Shown piece after piece: positions 8,302-17,398 of a stretch of 64,000 nt of DNA. Below the pieces are notes generated by a model, which saw only the letters and a program-made list of their open reading frames with translations, was not told where the DNA came from and did not search any database. Source of the stretch: Luteolibacter sp. SL250 (GTDB lineage Bacteria > Verrucomicrobiota > Verrucomicrobiia > Verrucomicrobiales > Akkermansiaceae); the NCBI RefSeq assembly GCF_026625605.1, contig NZ_CP113054.1, positions 1,550,001 through 1,614,000 of the forward strand, given 5' to 3'. Position numbers and translations under genes: made by a program. The stretch's first letter is position 1. Each line of letters begins with the position of its first letter.

Positions 8302-9756
8302 TCAAGGAACAAACCGGATTGATTTTGGGGTAGGACCATCGTTGGTGATGAATAGAATGTCCTCATCGGGATCGTTTGCTCCGCTTGTGTTGGCAGGTGT
8401 CTGCTGCTCGCCCTCAATCAGTGCGTCCATCCCCACGGTGACGTTATCACTGTTCAGATAGTAGTCGGAGGTGGTGTTGATGCTGGTGTGGCGGAGGAAG
8501 CGGCAAGCTTCGTGGAGACCGTGGAGTTCGTTGACCCGGCTGCCTGCCTCCTTCCGGAGTTCGTGGAGGGGCTTCTGGACGTTTGCCAAAGGTTTCTCCC
8601 CATCAACGGTGACATTCCGGAGCCACTGGCAGAGACGGTTGAAGTGATCCCCGCAGCGCATGTGTTTCATGGACGGGTGACGAGCCTCGGAAATCACATA
8701 CACAGGAGCTTGGAGAGGTTTCCATCCGGCGATTAGCTCACAGGTTCGGGCATCAAGCGAAATACTCCCAACCGAGCAATGCGTTTTGAGCGTGTGTCCT
8801 TCCGCATCCCGGATGTGGAGTTTCTGCGCCTTCAGGTCGATGTCCGCCCAGCGGAGTTTGTCCACCTCGTTTCTCCGGAGGCCGGCGCTGATCACAAGGA
8901 TCAGGATCTGCCATTGCTCGAAATCGGTGGTGGACCCGGAAAGATCCACTTTCGCCATTTCAATGAGTTGCCCCAACTCCACCTTGGAGAAGTGGCGAAC
9001 GGGAGCTGTTTTCGGCAGGGTGATGTCCGTGAAAGGGGATACGAGCGTGATGTTGTGAGTCCGGTTGAAGGCTTCCAGTGCGTTCTTGTGGAAGAGGCTC
9101 TTGGCATTCACGAAGCGGGATCGGATGGTGCGCCGGTCCGATTGAGTAGTACATTTCCGGGTTCCCGTGGCGATCCATTTCTGAATGGCCTCCCGGGTGA
9201 CCTTTTGGAGTGAGACCTTGTCGATCTTCTCATTCCGCTGGTTCGGCTTGAATCCGGTGCGTGGAATGGAGGCGATATCTGCGACGATTGCCCGGAAGGC
9301 GGTGACGTAGGCGCGGCGGGTTGTCTCGCCAGTCGAAACCACATTATCAACATAGCACTGGATTAGGCTGCCAACGGTAGGTTCCGGTTTTTTGGCGGGA
9401 GGCTCAGAGGCTTCCAGGGGGCCATCGATGAGAATGGGGGTGAGAGGATTGATCCCTTTCCGGGCATAGTGATTTGCCGCGTCCCATCCTTCCTTCTCAA
9501 CTGCGATCCAGAGCTCTTTTGCTTCCGCTGCGGCTTCCCGTTGGGTGGTGGATTTGAGGGTAACGAGTCGGTTCTTTCCGTGGGATTGGAAACGCACGCT
9601 GTAGGTGGGAGCGGTCCAGGTCCCGATGGTCTGTTTGAAAACCCGTTCTTCCCAGTGCTTCAGCTGGCTTTTGGAGTAGCGGTTCCGTCGCTTCGGGGTG
9701 GGGGAGGGGGGCTCGGATCTTATGCTATTCTTATGCGACTTCTTGTCTGGCTGCAT
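8302..9756 (-). CDS. Tyrosine recombinase / phage-type integrase
   Basis: A 484-residue integrase; ATG at 9756 is chosen because GAGGA lies five bases upstream (a GTG 16 codons earlier has no such site). The N-terminal third is basic and Arm-type DNA-binding-like, a SAM-like core-binding domain follows, and the catalytic domain shows Arg294 (AGLRRNEVDKLRW), His398-x-x-Arg401 (HELR), His423 (LRHTSINTT) and the tyrosine nucleophile at 432/433 (SDYYLN). The full R-H-R-H-Y set suggests an active enzyme. It sits next to a tRNA-Leu 3' fragment, the usual place for an integrase at the end of the element it moves. Confidence 0.93.
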   Translation of the reverse strand: MQPDKKSHKNSIRSEPPSPTPKRRNRYSKSQLKHWEERVFKQTIGTWTAPTYSVRFQSHGKNRLVTLKSTTQREAAAEAKELWIAVEKEGWDAANHYARKGINPLTPILIDGPLEASEPPAKKPEPTVGSLIQCYVDNVVSTGETTRRAYVTAFRAIVADIASIPRTGFKPNQRNEKIDKVSLQKVTREAIQKWIATGTRKCTTQSDRRTIRSRFVNAKSLFHKNALEAFNRTHNITLVSPFTDITLPKTAPVRHFSKVELGQLIEMAKVDLSGSTTDFEQWQILILVISAGLRRNEVDKLRWADIDLKAQKLHIRDAEGHTLKTHCSVGSISLDARTCELIAGWKPLQAPVYVISEARHPSMKHMRCGDHFNRLCQWLRNVTVDGEKPLANVQKPLHELRKEAGSRVNELHGLHEACRFLRHTSINTTSDYYLNSDNVTVGMDALIEGEQQTPANTSGANDPDEDILFITNDGPTPKSIRFVP

Positions 9757-9868
9757 GTTTTCCTCATGGTGTCTTGAACTGGGCGACAAATCAATGGAAA
9801 TCACTGAAGTAAAAGGGTTTTGTGGCGGTGCTGAGTCGGTTCAGTGAGAGGTTGAATCTTTGAATTTG

Positions 9869-9925
9869 TTAGATTCAGGTTCTAGTGGGGGCAACCCCGT
9901 GGAGGTTCGAGTCCTCTTTCGAGCA
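9869..9925 (+). other. tRNA-Leu(CAG) 3' fragment: probable attachment site of the element
   Basis: The sequence folds as the 3' part of a leucine tRNA: anticodon arm 9869-9885 with loop TTCAGGT (anticodon CAG), long variable arm 9886-9900, T arm 9901-9917 with loop TTCGAGT, acceptor strand TTCGAGC and discriminator A at 9925. No matching acceptor 5' strand (GCTCGAA) or D arm precedes it; the bases upstream are unrelated. Integrases commonly target tRNA 3' ends and leave such a copy at one end while rebuilding the complete gene at the other. The complete copy should lie left of this window. Confidence 0.8.
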
Positions 9926-9946
9926 CTTCTTTAATAAAGACGAGTT

Positions 9947-9971
9947 AGGGAGCCGGCAAGGCTCCCTTTTT
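9947..9971 (+). terminator. Intrinsic terminator after the tRNA-Leu fragment
   Basis: AGGGAGCC and GGCTCCCT form an 8-bp stem with a 5-base loop followed by TTTT. It fits the original terminator of the tRNA-Leu gene, left on the host side of the integration junction. Confidence 0.8.
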
Positions 9972-10049
9972 CGTGTCCGGGGAAAATGCGGAGAGGATTG
10001 CGAACTTTTGTTAGATCGCGGAGCTGGAAGCGTTAGATTGGCGGGCTGA

Positions 10050-11567
10050 ATGGCTGACAAAAAGATCGTGATCGTAGGAGCGGGACCGGGAGGACTCACG
10101 GCGGGCATGATTCTCGCGCGGAGGGGCTTTGACGTCACCATTGTCGAAAAGCAGGCTCACGTCGGGGGGCGGAATGCGGAGCTGAAGGTTGGGGGCTATT
10201 CCTTCGATACCGGCCCCACCTTCCTCCACCAGAAGTTCACGCTGGATGAGGCGTTCCAAGAGGCCGGGCGGGATTCGGCGGAGTATCTGGACTTCGTGGC
10301 GCTGGATCCGATGACCCGCCTTTCCTGGGACGGCGTGTCGCTGGAGACGTCCCCGGATCCCACGCGGATGGCGGAGGGCATCGCGCGCGCGTTTCCCGGG
10401 GATGAGGAGGGCTACCGCCGTTTCATGGCGGACCACGCGGTGAAGATGCGGACCATCTATCCCTGCCTGCAGCGTCCCTACCACGAGCTGAAGGCCTACC
10501 TGTCCACCACTCTGATGAAGGCGCTGCCCTACGTCCTGACGCGGAAGTCGGTGGTGGACGTGCTGGATGACTATTTCCGGGATGACCGGCTGAAGCTGGC
10601 CTTCACGTTCCAGGCGAAATACCTCGGCATGTCCCCTTGGCGCTGCCCGGCGCTGTTCAGCATCCTTTCCTACACGGAGTACAAGTATGGCATCTACCAC
10701 GTGCGTGGCGGCCTCTGCCGGATCTCCGACGCGATGGCTCGGGTCTTCGCCGCATATGGGGGGACCCTGCGGCTGGAGGCCCCGGTGAAGGAGGTCCGCT
10801 TTTCCGGCGCACGCGCGACCGGCGTTACCCTGGAGGACGGCACCCGCCTGGATGCGGATGACGTGATCCTGAACGCGGACTACGCGCACGCGGTGACCAC
10901 GCTCATGAACGGTCGTTCCCGGCCCAGGGAGGAGATGGAGCGGAAGAAATTCTCCTGCTCCACCTTCATGCTCTATCTCGGGCTGGACACCATCTATCCG
11001 GATGAGCCGCACCACCACATCCTCTTCGCGGACGACTATCTGCGAAACGTGGAGGACATCCAGGGCGAACGCCGTATTTCGGACGACATGTCGATCTACA
11101 TACGGAACTCCTGCGTGAACGATCCGCTCGTCGCTCCCGCCGGGAAAAGCGGTCTCTACATCCTGGTGCCGACGATCAACACCCGCCACAACCCGGACTG
11201 GCGGACTCAGGCCAAAGAATACCGGGACAAGGTCTTGGAGCGGGTGGAACGCAGGACCGGGATGAAGGATCTGCGGCAGCACATCGTGGAGGAAAGGATG
11301 ATCACCCCGCAGGATTGGAGGGACGGGCTGGATGTGTTCATGGGCGCCACCTTCAATCTGGCACACACGCTGGACCAGATGCTCTACCTGCGTCCGCACA
11401 ACCTCATGCGCGGGTATGAGAACCTGTATCTCGTCGGCGGCGGCACACACCCCGGCAGCGGCCTGCCCACCATCTACGAGAGTGCCCGTATTTCCTCCAA
11501 CATGATCTGCGACAGCCACGGCGTGGCCTATGAGCGGGCGGACTTCGCATCTGCCCTGCTGGCCTGA
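10050..11567 (+). CDS. CrtN/CrtI-type carotenoid desaturase (FAD-dependent)
   Basis: A 505-residue flavoprotein of the phytoene/diapophytoene desaturase family. GAGPGG at residues 10-15 opens the FAD-binding Rossmann fold and 'VGGGTHPGSGLP' near residue 465 is the C-terminal FAD signature. Family members remove hydrogen stepwise from phytoene (C40) or diapophytoene/squalene (C30). The neighbours are homologues of the C30 staphyloxanthin-type route (CrtP/CrtN-like, AldH, CrtQ, CrtO), so a dehydrosqualene or squalene desaturase is most likely; sequence alone does not fix chain length. It is the first host gene after the integration junction. Its last 40 bases overlap the end of the convergent crtO-like gene. 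Confidence 0.85.
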   Translation: MADKKIVIVGAGPGGLTAGMILARRGFDVTIVEKQAHVGGRNAELKVGGYSFDTGPTFLHQKFTLDEAFQEAGRDSAEYLDFVALDPMTRLSWDGVSLETSPDPTRMAEGIARAFPGDEEGYRRFMADHAVKMRTIYPCLQRPYHELKAYLSTTLMKALPYVLTRKSVVDVLDDYFRDDRLKLAFTFQAKYLGMSPWRCPALFSILSYTEYKYGIYHVRGGLCRISDAMARVFAAYGGTLRLEAPVKEVRFSGARATGVTLEDGTRLDADDVILNADYAHAVTTLMNGRSRPREEMERKKFSCSTFMLYLGLDTIYPDEPHHHILFADDYLRNVEDIQGERRISDDMSIYIRNSCVNDPLVAPAGKSGLYILVPTINTRHNPDWRTQAKEYRDKVLERVERRTGMKDLRQHIVEERMITPQDWRDGLDVFMGATFNLAHTLDQMLYLRPHNLMRGYENLYLVGGGTHPGSGLPTIYESARISSNMICDSHGVAYERADFASALLA

Positions 11568-12022
11568 CCACCTTGGGAAAGCAGCCCCAGCAGCCGCGCG
11601 CGGTTGATCCTCTGCAGAAGGATGCACGGCAGATTCGCCGCCAGCGCGTAGAGGGAGATCACGCCACAGCCCCACCATGGATTCCACAGAAAGGGGATCG
11701 CACACAGCCCCAGCGCCACCCAATGGCACGCTTCGCCGCGCCGTGTCTCGGAGATGAAGCGGCGGAGGTAGCCCGCATCCCGCGAGGCGAGCGACCGCTT
11801 GCGGAACCCTCCTGCAAACCATGAGGCACCGTCGGGGAGCAGCCGCTTCCATTTCCTGAGGAAGACGGGCATCGTCGGCTTCGCGGGTGGTCGTGAAGGG
11901 ACGGGCGAGTCAAACCAGCGGTCCGGCAGGCGGGTGAACGCATAGGCACAGCCGATCTGGAGTACGGGCAGGGTGATGACGTTCAGCGCGATGATCCACG
12001 GCACCGGCAGTTCAATCCACAT
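11528..12022 (-). CDS. crtO: CrtO-like glycosyl carotenoid acyltransferase
   Basis: A 164-residue membrane protein with an N-terminal hydrophobic helix (about 8-28), a central 'LPDGASWFAGGFRKRSL' followed by 'YLRRFISETRRGEACHW', and two further hydrophobic segments (about 98-140). This pattern matches the small CrtO family, which in staphyloxanthin synthesis adds a fatty acid to the sugar of glycosyl-diaponeurosporenoate at the membrane. It follows the crtQ-like gene with an 11-base overlap, so the two are coupled, and glycosylation then acylation is the expected order of action. The last 40 bases overlap the 3' end of the convergent desaturase gene. Confidence 0.75.
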   Translation of the reverse strand: MWIELPVPWIIALNVITLPVLQIGCAYAFTRLPDRWFDSPVPSRPPAKPTMPVFLRKWKRLLPDGASWFAGGFRKRSLASRDAGYLRRFISETRRGEACHWVALGLCAIPFLWNPWWGCGVISLYALAANLPCILLQRINRARLLGLLSQGGQASRADAKSARS

Positions 12023-13067
12023 CCGCCACCACCTTTCTGCCCTTCCACGTCACCTGTCTTCCGGCGGGTCCCAGCGAGCGGATGAAGACCACGAGATAAA
12101 AGGCGAGCGACACCGGATAGAACAACGGGACCCAGATGGGGAAATGGCCCACGCGTCGCAGCATCCAGCCCAACTGCACCACGTAGAGCAGATAGATGAA
12201 CGCGAAGACCGGCGACAGGAACAGTGTCCCGGCAGCCCCCCACAGCGAGCTCATCCACATAATGATGAGCAGCAGCGTCCCGGGCGGCGTGGTGGCCGCC
12301 CCGCCTGCGAATCCCTTGCTCCATCCCGGGATGAGCTCCCTGATGCCTCCCGGATACATCCGGAAACCAAGGATGCCCTTTCCCGCGGCGGAGGCCGTGG
12401 GGACTCCGCGCGCCAGCAGCACACCGGCCAGATGGACGTTCTCCAGGATCCGGTCCTTCACGGCTCGATGCCCGCCGAAGGCCTCATACTCCGCCCGCGG
12501 GATGATGAGGCATGGACCGGCCAATCCCCGCGGGATGGTTCCCAGAGCCATCATCAAATTGAAGAACGCGGAGAGTGCCTCACCGCCTCCCCCGGCGTCG
12601 TGCCAGGGAATGAGGGACCAGGCTCCGCCGGGATAGCGGTCCAGCATGCGGGACAGCCCGTGCCCGGGAATCAGACGCGTATCGGCATCGAGGAACAGCA
12701 GGAGCTTTCCCCGTGCGGCTTCCGCGCCCTTCCGGCATGGCCACGTTTTTCCCCTCCAACCGGGAGGCGGCGGACCGGGATGGATGACGGTCGCTCCTTT
12801 CCCGGCGGCGATGGCGGAGGTGTCATCACTCGAATCGTCATCGACGACGATGACCTCCAGCGGCTGTATTTCCTGGGCTGCCAGGGAATCCAGCAGGCCG
12901 GGCAGGTTGGCCGCCTCGTTCCGTGCGGGGATGATGATGGAGACGGTGTCCGCCGGTGGCGGCTGTGCCGCCATCTCCGGTGGCAGCAACCGGAATGCGA
13001 GACGCCAGCAAAGGAACCAGGACACGCCCAGAACGACGATCAGGGTGATGTGCGCTTGTTGTCCCAT
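12012..13067 (-). CDS. crtQ: CrtQ-like family 2 glycosyltransferase
   Basis: A 351-residue GT2 enzyme. The start is placed at ATG 13067 (MGQQAHITLIVV) since a transmembrane anchor follows directly; longer readings would run deep into the upstream gene. The nucleotide-sugar domain shows IIPARNEAANLPGLL, VVDDDSSDDT and LFLDADT (the DxD region). Three hydrophobic segments at the C-terminus (about residues 245-330) hold it in the membrane. In staphyloxanthin synthesis CrtQ puts glucose on the carotenoid carboxyl group. It overlaps the upstream desaturase-like gene by 28 bases and the downstream acyltransferase gene by 11, so the three form one operon. The sugar donor cannot be read from the sequence. 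Confidence 0.82.
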   Translation of the reverse strand: MGQQAHITLIVVLGVSWFLCWRLAFRLLPPEMAAQPPPADTVSIIIPARNEAANLPGLLDSLAAQEIQPLEVIVVDDDSSDDTSAIAAGKGATVIHPGPPPPGWRGKTWPCRKGAEAARGKLLLFLDADTRLIPGHGLSRMLDRYPGGAWSLIPWHDAGGGGEALSAFFNLMMALGTIPRGLAGPCLIIPRAEYEAFGGHRAVKDRILENVHLAGVLLARGVPTASAAGKGILGFRMYPGGIRELIPGWSKGFAGGAATTPPGTLLLIIMWMSSLWGAAGTLFLSPVFAFIYLLYVVQLGWMLRRVGHFPIWVPLFYPVSLAFYLVVFIRSLGPAGRQVTWKGRKVVADVD

Positions 13068-14566
13068 GCGACGATTTTCCGACACGCGTTCTGGCCGCCC
13101 AGCACCACCATCGGCATCCCGCCTCCGGGGTTGGCGGAGCCTCCCGCGAAGAAAAGGTTCGGGTAGTCCGTGCTCTGCTGGGGTGCCTTGAACGCCAGGT
13201 TCCTGAAACGGTCCGCAGCCACCCCGTAGATGGAGCCTCGGTTGGAGTTGTACTGCTCCAGCAGGTCCTGCGGTGTCCACGTATGCTGGACCACGATGTG
13301 TTTCCGAAGATCCTCCAGTCCCATCCGCTCAAGCTTCTCCAGTACCCGGGTACGGAAGGCATCGTAGTCAGTCGGGGTCAGCGGAAGGTTCTCATCCAGC
13401 GGCGGGATGTGGGGCAGGATCTTCAGCGCCTCGCACCCCGGCGGCGCGACTGAGGCATCCGTGCGGGACGCCGCCACCAGATAGATGGTGGGATCCTCCG
13501 GCAGTTCGCCCTTGACGAAGACGCTGCGGAAATGCGCCCGCTGGTCGCCTGAGAAGAAAAAGTTATGGTGGGCCAGTTGAGGGTAGGTGCGGTCCAGTCC
13601 CAGCTCCATCACCAGGCCGGAACAGGCGGGCACATATTTCTTCTCCAGCTTCCGCACCGCCGCCTCGTCCGTGCCCAGGAGCTGGCGGTGCGTGGGTATG
13701 AACTCCACGTTGGAAAGGATGATGTCCGCCGGGTGGATGGTGCCGTCCGTCGTGCGGGCACCGTTCACCATCCCTCCGCTGCGCGTGATCTCCTCCACCT
13801 TTGTGTCCAGCAGCACCTTCACCCCCAGCTCCTCCATCAGGCGGCCCAAACCGCGGGCGATGCCGTACAGCCCGCCATCAACATACCAGAGTCCGTAGCG
13901 GAACTGGATGGCGGGCAGGCAGTTCATGAAGGCGGGTGCCCGGTGGGCGGACGATCCCACGTATTTGATGAAGTAGTCGAAGATGTCCCGCATGTGGTCC
14001 GTCTTGAGGAACCGCTTCACCCCGCCATGCATGGTGCGGAAGAGATCGAACTTCGTGAAATTCTTCAGTCCATAGTGGGCACGGAAGTCCTTCGCCGTAT
14101 CCAGTCCCTGCTCGAAGTAGCCGTCGTTGACCAAGTCATACAGCCCATAGGAATACTCCAGGAAATCGCGCACTGCCTGCGGATCTTCGCCCGCTTTCAC
14201 CGCTTCATCCGCCATCACCCCGGGATCTGGATGCAGGTCGATCACCGCCCCGTCTTCAAAGAAGTTCCGCCAGTGCGGCAGCAACTCCCTGATGGGGATG
14301 TAGTCCGCCATTTTTTTTCCGGACCGCTCGAACAGCCGCTCGAACAGATGCGGCAGCGTGAGGATGGAGGGACCGAGATCGAAGGTGAAGCCATCCGTCT
14401 CCAGCACGTTGAGCTTTCCGCCGATGCGGGGGTTCTTTTCGATGATGGTCACATCGTAGCCCTCCTGGGCGAGGGAGATGGCGGCGGAGATACCTCCCAG
14501 ACCGGCGCCTAGAACCAATACCCGCTTGCCGCGGGAGCCAAGGGATGTTGCGGATGGTGGGGTCAT
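13040..14566 (-). CDS. CrtP/CrtN-like carotenoid oxidase or desaturase
   Basis: A second FAD-dependent CrtI-family protein, about 508 residues from ATG 14566 (a TTG at 14587 is possible). It has 'VLVLGAGLGGISAA' at the N-terminus and 'FFAGGSANPGGGMPMV' at the C-terminus; the PGGG-P form is typical of CrtN/CrtP members. With aldehyde dehydrogenase, glycosyltransferase and acyltransferase genes next to it, the likely role is oxidation of the terminal methyl of a C30 carotene to an aldehyde (CrtP/CrtNb activity). A desaturase role cannot be excluded, since the window has two paralogues. It is the first gene of the minus-strand crt operon and diverges from the aldehyde dehydrogenase gene. Confidence 0.8.
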   Translation of the reverse strand: MTPPSATSLGSRGKRVLVLGAGLGGISAAISLAQEGYDVTIIEKNPRIGGKLNVLETDGFTFDLGPSILTLPHLFERLFERSGKKMADYIPIRELLPHWRNFFEDGAVIDLHPDPGVMADEAVKAGEDPQAVRDFLEYSYGLYDLVNDGYFEQGLDTAKDFRAHYGLKNFTKFDLFRTMHGGVKRFLKTDHMRDIFDYFIKYVGSSAHRAPAFMNCLPAIQFRYGLWYVDGGLYGIARGLGRLMEELGVKVLLDTKVEEITRSGGMVNGARTTDGTIHPADIILSNVEFIPTHRQLLGTDEAAVRKLEKKYVPACSGLVMELGLDRTYPQLAHHNFFFSGDQRAHFRSVFVKGELPEDPTIYLVAASRTDASVAPPGCEALKILPHIPPLDENLPLTPTDYDAFRTRVLEKLERMGLEDLRKHIVVQHTWTPQDLLEQYNSNRGSIYGVAADRFRNLAFKAPQQSTDYPNLFFAGGSANPGGGMPMVVLGGQNACRKIVAWDNKRTSP

Positions 14567-14646
14567 GCGGGGATGGGCGGTGTCCAATCTCGCACGCCGT
14601 CACGTTTCCGCTAGAAATGTTTCATCACCCGGCGGAGGATGGCGGG

Positions 14647-15978
14647 ATGAAAGACGAGCAGGCCCGGCGGCAGGCATTGCAGGCCATGCTCCGTGCCCTG
14701 GCGGATGCGGAAGGGGAGTTGCTTGACGCCTTGCATCATGACCTGGGCAAGTCGCCTTCCGAAGCCTACGTGTCGGAACTGGAGGGAGTGCGCTCGGAGT
14801 GCCGCCACGCGCTGGCCCATCTCCACCGGTGGATGAAGCCGGAGCGGAGAAAGCTGCCGCCGATGGCGTGGCCGGGACGGGCGGTGCTGCATCGCGAGCC
14901 ATGTGGTTCCGTTCTGGTGATCTCACCGTGGAACTATCCGGTCTTCCTTTCGCTCACGCCCGTTGCCTGCGCGCTGGCGGCGGGATGCTCCGTGGTGCTG
15001 AAGCCATCGGAACGTGCGCCGCGGGTCGCGGAGGTGCTTGATCGGATGATGGCAGGGGCGTTCCCATCCGGTCTGGTTTCCGTGATCGTAGGGGACGGCG
15101 GCACGGCGAAGGAGCTGCTGAAAAAGCGCTTCGATCATTTCTTCTTCACCGGCTCGCGCGGGACAGGCCTGGAGGTAGCGGCGGCGGCCGCCCGTCATGG
15201 GGTGCCTGCAACCCTGGAGCTGGGCGGGAAATGTCCGGTCATGATGTTCAGCGGCGGTGGAGCCGGCGGCACGAAACTCCGGGACCGGCTGGACACCGCC
15301 GCGCGGAGGATCGCCTGGGGGAAGTATCTCAACGCCGGGCAGACCTGCGTCGCGCCGGACCACGTGCTGGTGGAAAGGGACCTTTATGAGCCGCTGCTGG
15401 ATGCCCTGAAAAGGGCGTTCGATTCCTTTGGCCGGGATGGCTATGGCAAGATGGTGGATCGCAGGCACTTCGACCGCGTGCGGGCCTATCTGGGACAGGG
15501 AACCATTTTCCATGGCGGGGTGGTCGATGAAGCCACGCTTTCGATTTCACCCACCATCCTCACCGACGTGGCGGATGACGCCGGTGTGATGAAGGAGGAG
15601 ATCTTCGGCCCCGTGCTGCCGGTCATCCCCTGCGATGACCTGGAGGATGGCCTGCGGCGTGCGCGTGCGAACCCGGACCCACTCGCGGTCTATCCGTTCA
15701 CGGAGGATGCCGGGGTGGTGGAGCGTATCCGGGCGGAACTGCGTTCCGGCGCGGTCTGTGTGAACGACGTGGTGGTGCATGTGGCGGGTGTCGATCTGCC
15801 TTTCGGGGGCACGGGGAACAGTGGCATGGGCCGCTACCGGGGGAGGGCTGGCTTCGATGCCTTCTCGCGTGAGAGGATCGTCCTCAACCGCGGCTTGCGG
15901 TGGGACCTGCCATTCCGCTACCCGCCTCTTCCGGATCTGAAGAATCTGAAACGGGCGCTGAAGATTTTCGGAGCCTAG
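14647..15978 (+). CDS. Aldehyde dehydrogenase, probably carotenoid aldehyde (AldH-like)
   Basis: A 443-residue NAD(P)-dependent aldehyde dehydrogenase. ATG 14647 follows a GGAGG-type site; earlier ATGs give a non-family leader. The catalytic Glu191 (ATLELGGKCP) and Cys234 (NAGQTCVAPD) are both present. The length is close to the short class-3-type enzymes, which include the 4,4'-diaponeurosporen-aldehyde dehydrogenase of the staphyloxanthin route. Divergent placement 80 bases from the crtP-like gene supports a role in turning the carotenoid aldehyde into the acid that CrtQ then glycosylates. The C-terminal tail 'PDLKNLKRALKIF' is basic and amphipathic and may touch the membrane. Confidence 0.82.
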   Translation: MKDEQARRQALQAMLRALADAEGELLDALHHDLGKSPSEAYVSELEGVRSECRHALAHLHRWMKPERRKLPPMAWPGRAVLHREPCGSVLVISPWNYPVFLSLTPVACALAAGCSVVLKPSERAPRVAEVLDRMMAGAFPSGLVSVIVGDGGTAKELLKKRFDHFFFTGSRGTGLEVAAAAARHGVPATLELGGKCPVMMFSGGGAGGTKLRDRLDTAARRIAWGKYLNAGQTCVAPDHVLVERDLYEPLLDALKRAFDSFGRDGYGKMVDRRHFDRVRAYLGQGTIFHGGVVDEATLSISPTILTDVADDAGVMKEEIFGPVLPVIPCDDLEDGLRRARANPDPLAVYPFTEDAGVVERIRAELRSGAVCVNDVVVHVAGVDLPFGGTGNSGMGRYRGRAGFDAFSRERIVLNRGLRWDLPFRYPPLPDLKNLKRALKIFGA

Positions 15979-16060
15979 GCCCGCCCGATGGAACGGGAAA
16001 TTTTCCGGTTTGCATGAATCAAGGTTTGTGGCGATCCGGGGGATCTGCCTCGATCTTCCC

Positions 16061-17398
16061 ATGATTGGAAAGTCCGGGTGGTTGAGCAGGAGGATGGAGG
16101 GATTCGTGGGACCCATCGCCCGATCGGCGGTGATGGGTGTTCTGCTTTTGGGGGGAGCCAAGGCTGAGGTTGCGCGGACATGGGATGAAGCCATCGCCCG
16201 TGTCACGCCGATCGCCGGGCAGAAGTCCGGAAGGTCTGAACTGACGGGGCTGGTGGTGGCGGGATACCAAGGTTGGTTCGCAGCGGAGGGGGATGGCTCG
16301 GGTCTTGGCTGGAAGCATTATGGTGGAAAGAACCTGGGGCCGGGGAACTGCAGCTTCGATCTCTGGCCTGACATGAGCGAGATGGGGGATGATGAACGCT
16401 ATCCCACCGCTTTCCGTCATGAGGATGGGAAGGTGGCCACGCTGTTCAGCAGCTATCATCCGCGGACGGTTGACCGGCATTTCAAATGGATGGCGGACTA
16501 CGGGATCGATGGTGTGATGCTCCAACGGTTCGGAGTGACCCTGAAGTCACCACAGTCCTACGATTTCGGCACCACCGTGATGCGGAACGTCCGTAACGGT
16601 GCTTCCACCCACGGCCGGAAATGGTCGGTGATGTACGACTTGTCCGGGATGAAGGGGGAGGATGTGGTGCCGGTGATCCGCGAGGACTGGAACCGATTGG
16701 TGGAGAAGGGGAGGATCCTGGATGATACGGGGTACCTTCACCACCGTGGGAAGCCTCTGGTCACCATCTGGGGTGTCGGCTTCAATGACAACCGGGCCTA
16801 TGGGCTGGAGGAGTGCGCCCGGTTGGTGGATTTCCTGAAAGGGGAGGGGAATGCAGTCATGCTGGGTGTGCCGTATTTCTGGCGGGATCTCGGACGCGAT
16901 GCCATTGCGGATCCGGCGCTGCTGGAACTGCTGAAAAAGGCGGACATCATCAGTCCGTGGGCCGTGGGCCGATACCGGGGGGCGGATGCGGTGGCGAAAT
17001 CCCTGCCGGGGCGCTTGGCGGGGGATCTGGCGTGGACTGAGGAAAATCAGCTTTCCTACATCCCGGTGATCTTTCCCGGCTTCAGTTGGCGGAACCTGGA
17101 GAAGGGCAGGGGGCGTGACGCGCCTCTGAATGCGATCCCCCGGGAAGACGGGCGCTTTCTCTGGCAGCAGGCGGTGGAGGCGAAGAAAGCGGGTGCCGGG
17201 ATGATCTATGTCGCGATGTTTGATGAAGTGGACGAGAGCACCGCGATCCTGAAGGCGTCCAACAACCCTCCGGTGGGTGACAGCGGATTCGTGACCTATG
17301 GAGAACACCCACCCGACCACTATCTGTGGCTGACGGGTGAGATCGGGAAGATGCTCCGCGGTCCGGCAGCAACGGAATACCGGATGCCGGAGCGCTGA
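16061..17398 (+). CDS. Glycoside hydrolase family 71/99-like secreted protein
   Basis: About 445 residues from ATG 16061; a later ATG at 16094 is possible. The N-terminus has a basic stretch and hydrophobic core ending in GGAKA, a plausible signal peptide. The mature part begins 'LVVAGYQGWFAAEGDGSGLGWKHY' and contains 'YGIDGVMLQRFG', typical of proteins labelled GH71/99-like, a TIM-barrel group that includes endo-acting mannanases and alpha-glucanases. It probably acts on polysaccharide outside the cytoplasm. Catalytic acids cannot be assigned securely by eye. It follows the aldehyde dehydrogenase gene by about 80 bases on the same strand but has no obvious link with carotenoids. Confidence 0.72.
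   Translation: MIGKSGWLSRRMEGFVGPIARSAVMGVLLLGGAKAEVARTWDEAIARVTPIAGQKSGRSELTGLVVAGYQGWFAAEGDGSGLGWKHYGGKNLGPGNCSFDLWPDMSEMGDDERYPTAFRHEDGKVATLFSSYHPRTVDRHFKWMADYGIDGVMLQRFGVTLKSPQSYDFGTTVMRNVRNGASTHGRKWSVMYDLSGMKGEDVVPVIREDWNRLVEKGRILDDTGYLHHRGKPLVTIWGVGFNDNRAYGLEECARLVDFLKGEGNAVMLGVPYFWRDLGRDAIADPALLELLKKADIISPWAVGRYRGADAVAKSLPGRLAGDLAWTEENQLSYIPVIFPGFSWRNLEKGRGRDAPLNAIPREDGRFLWQQAVEAKKAGAGMIYVAMFDEVDESTAILKASNNPPVGDSGFVTYGEHPPDHYLWLTGEIGKMLRGPAATEYRMPER

Noticed and set aside
10011..11852. Long minus-strand open frame (613 codons) opposite the carotenoid desaturase
   Set aside because: It mirrors a clear FAD-enzyme gene on the plus strand, is rich in His, Arg, Gly and Val from reversed GC-rich codons and shows no domain.
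11973..13166. Plus-strand open frame (397 codons) opposite the crtQ-like gene
   Set aside because: GC-rich shadow frame; the glycosyltransferase motifs are on the minus strand.
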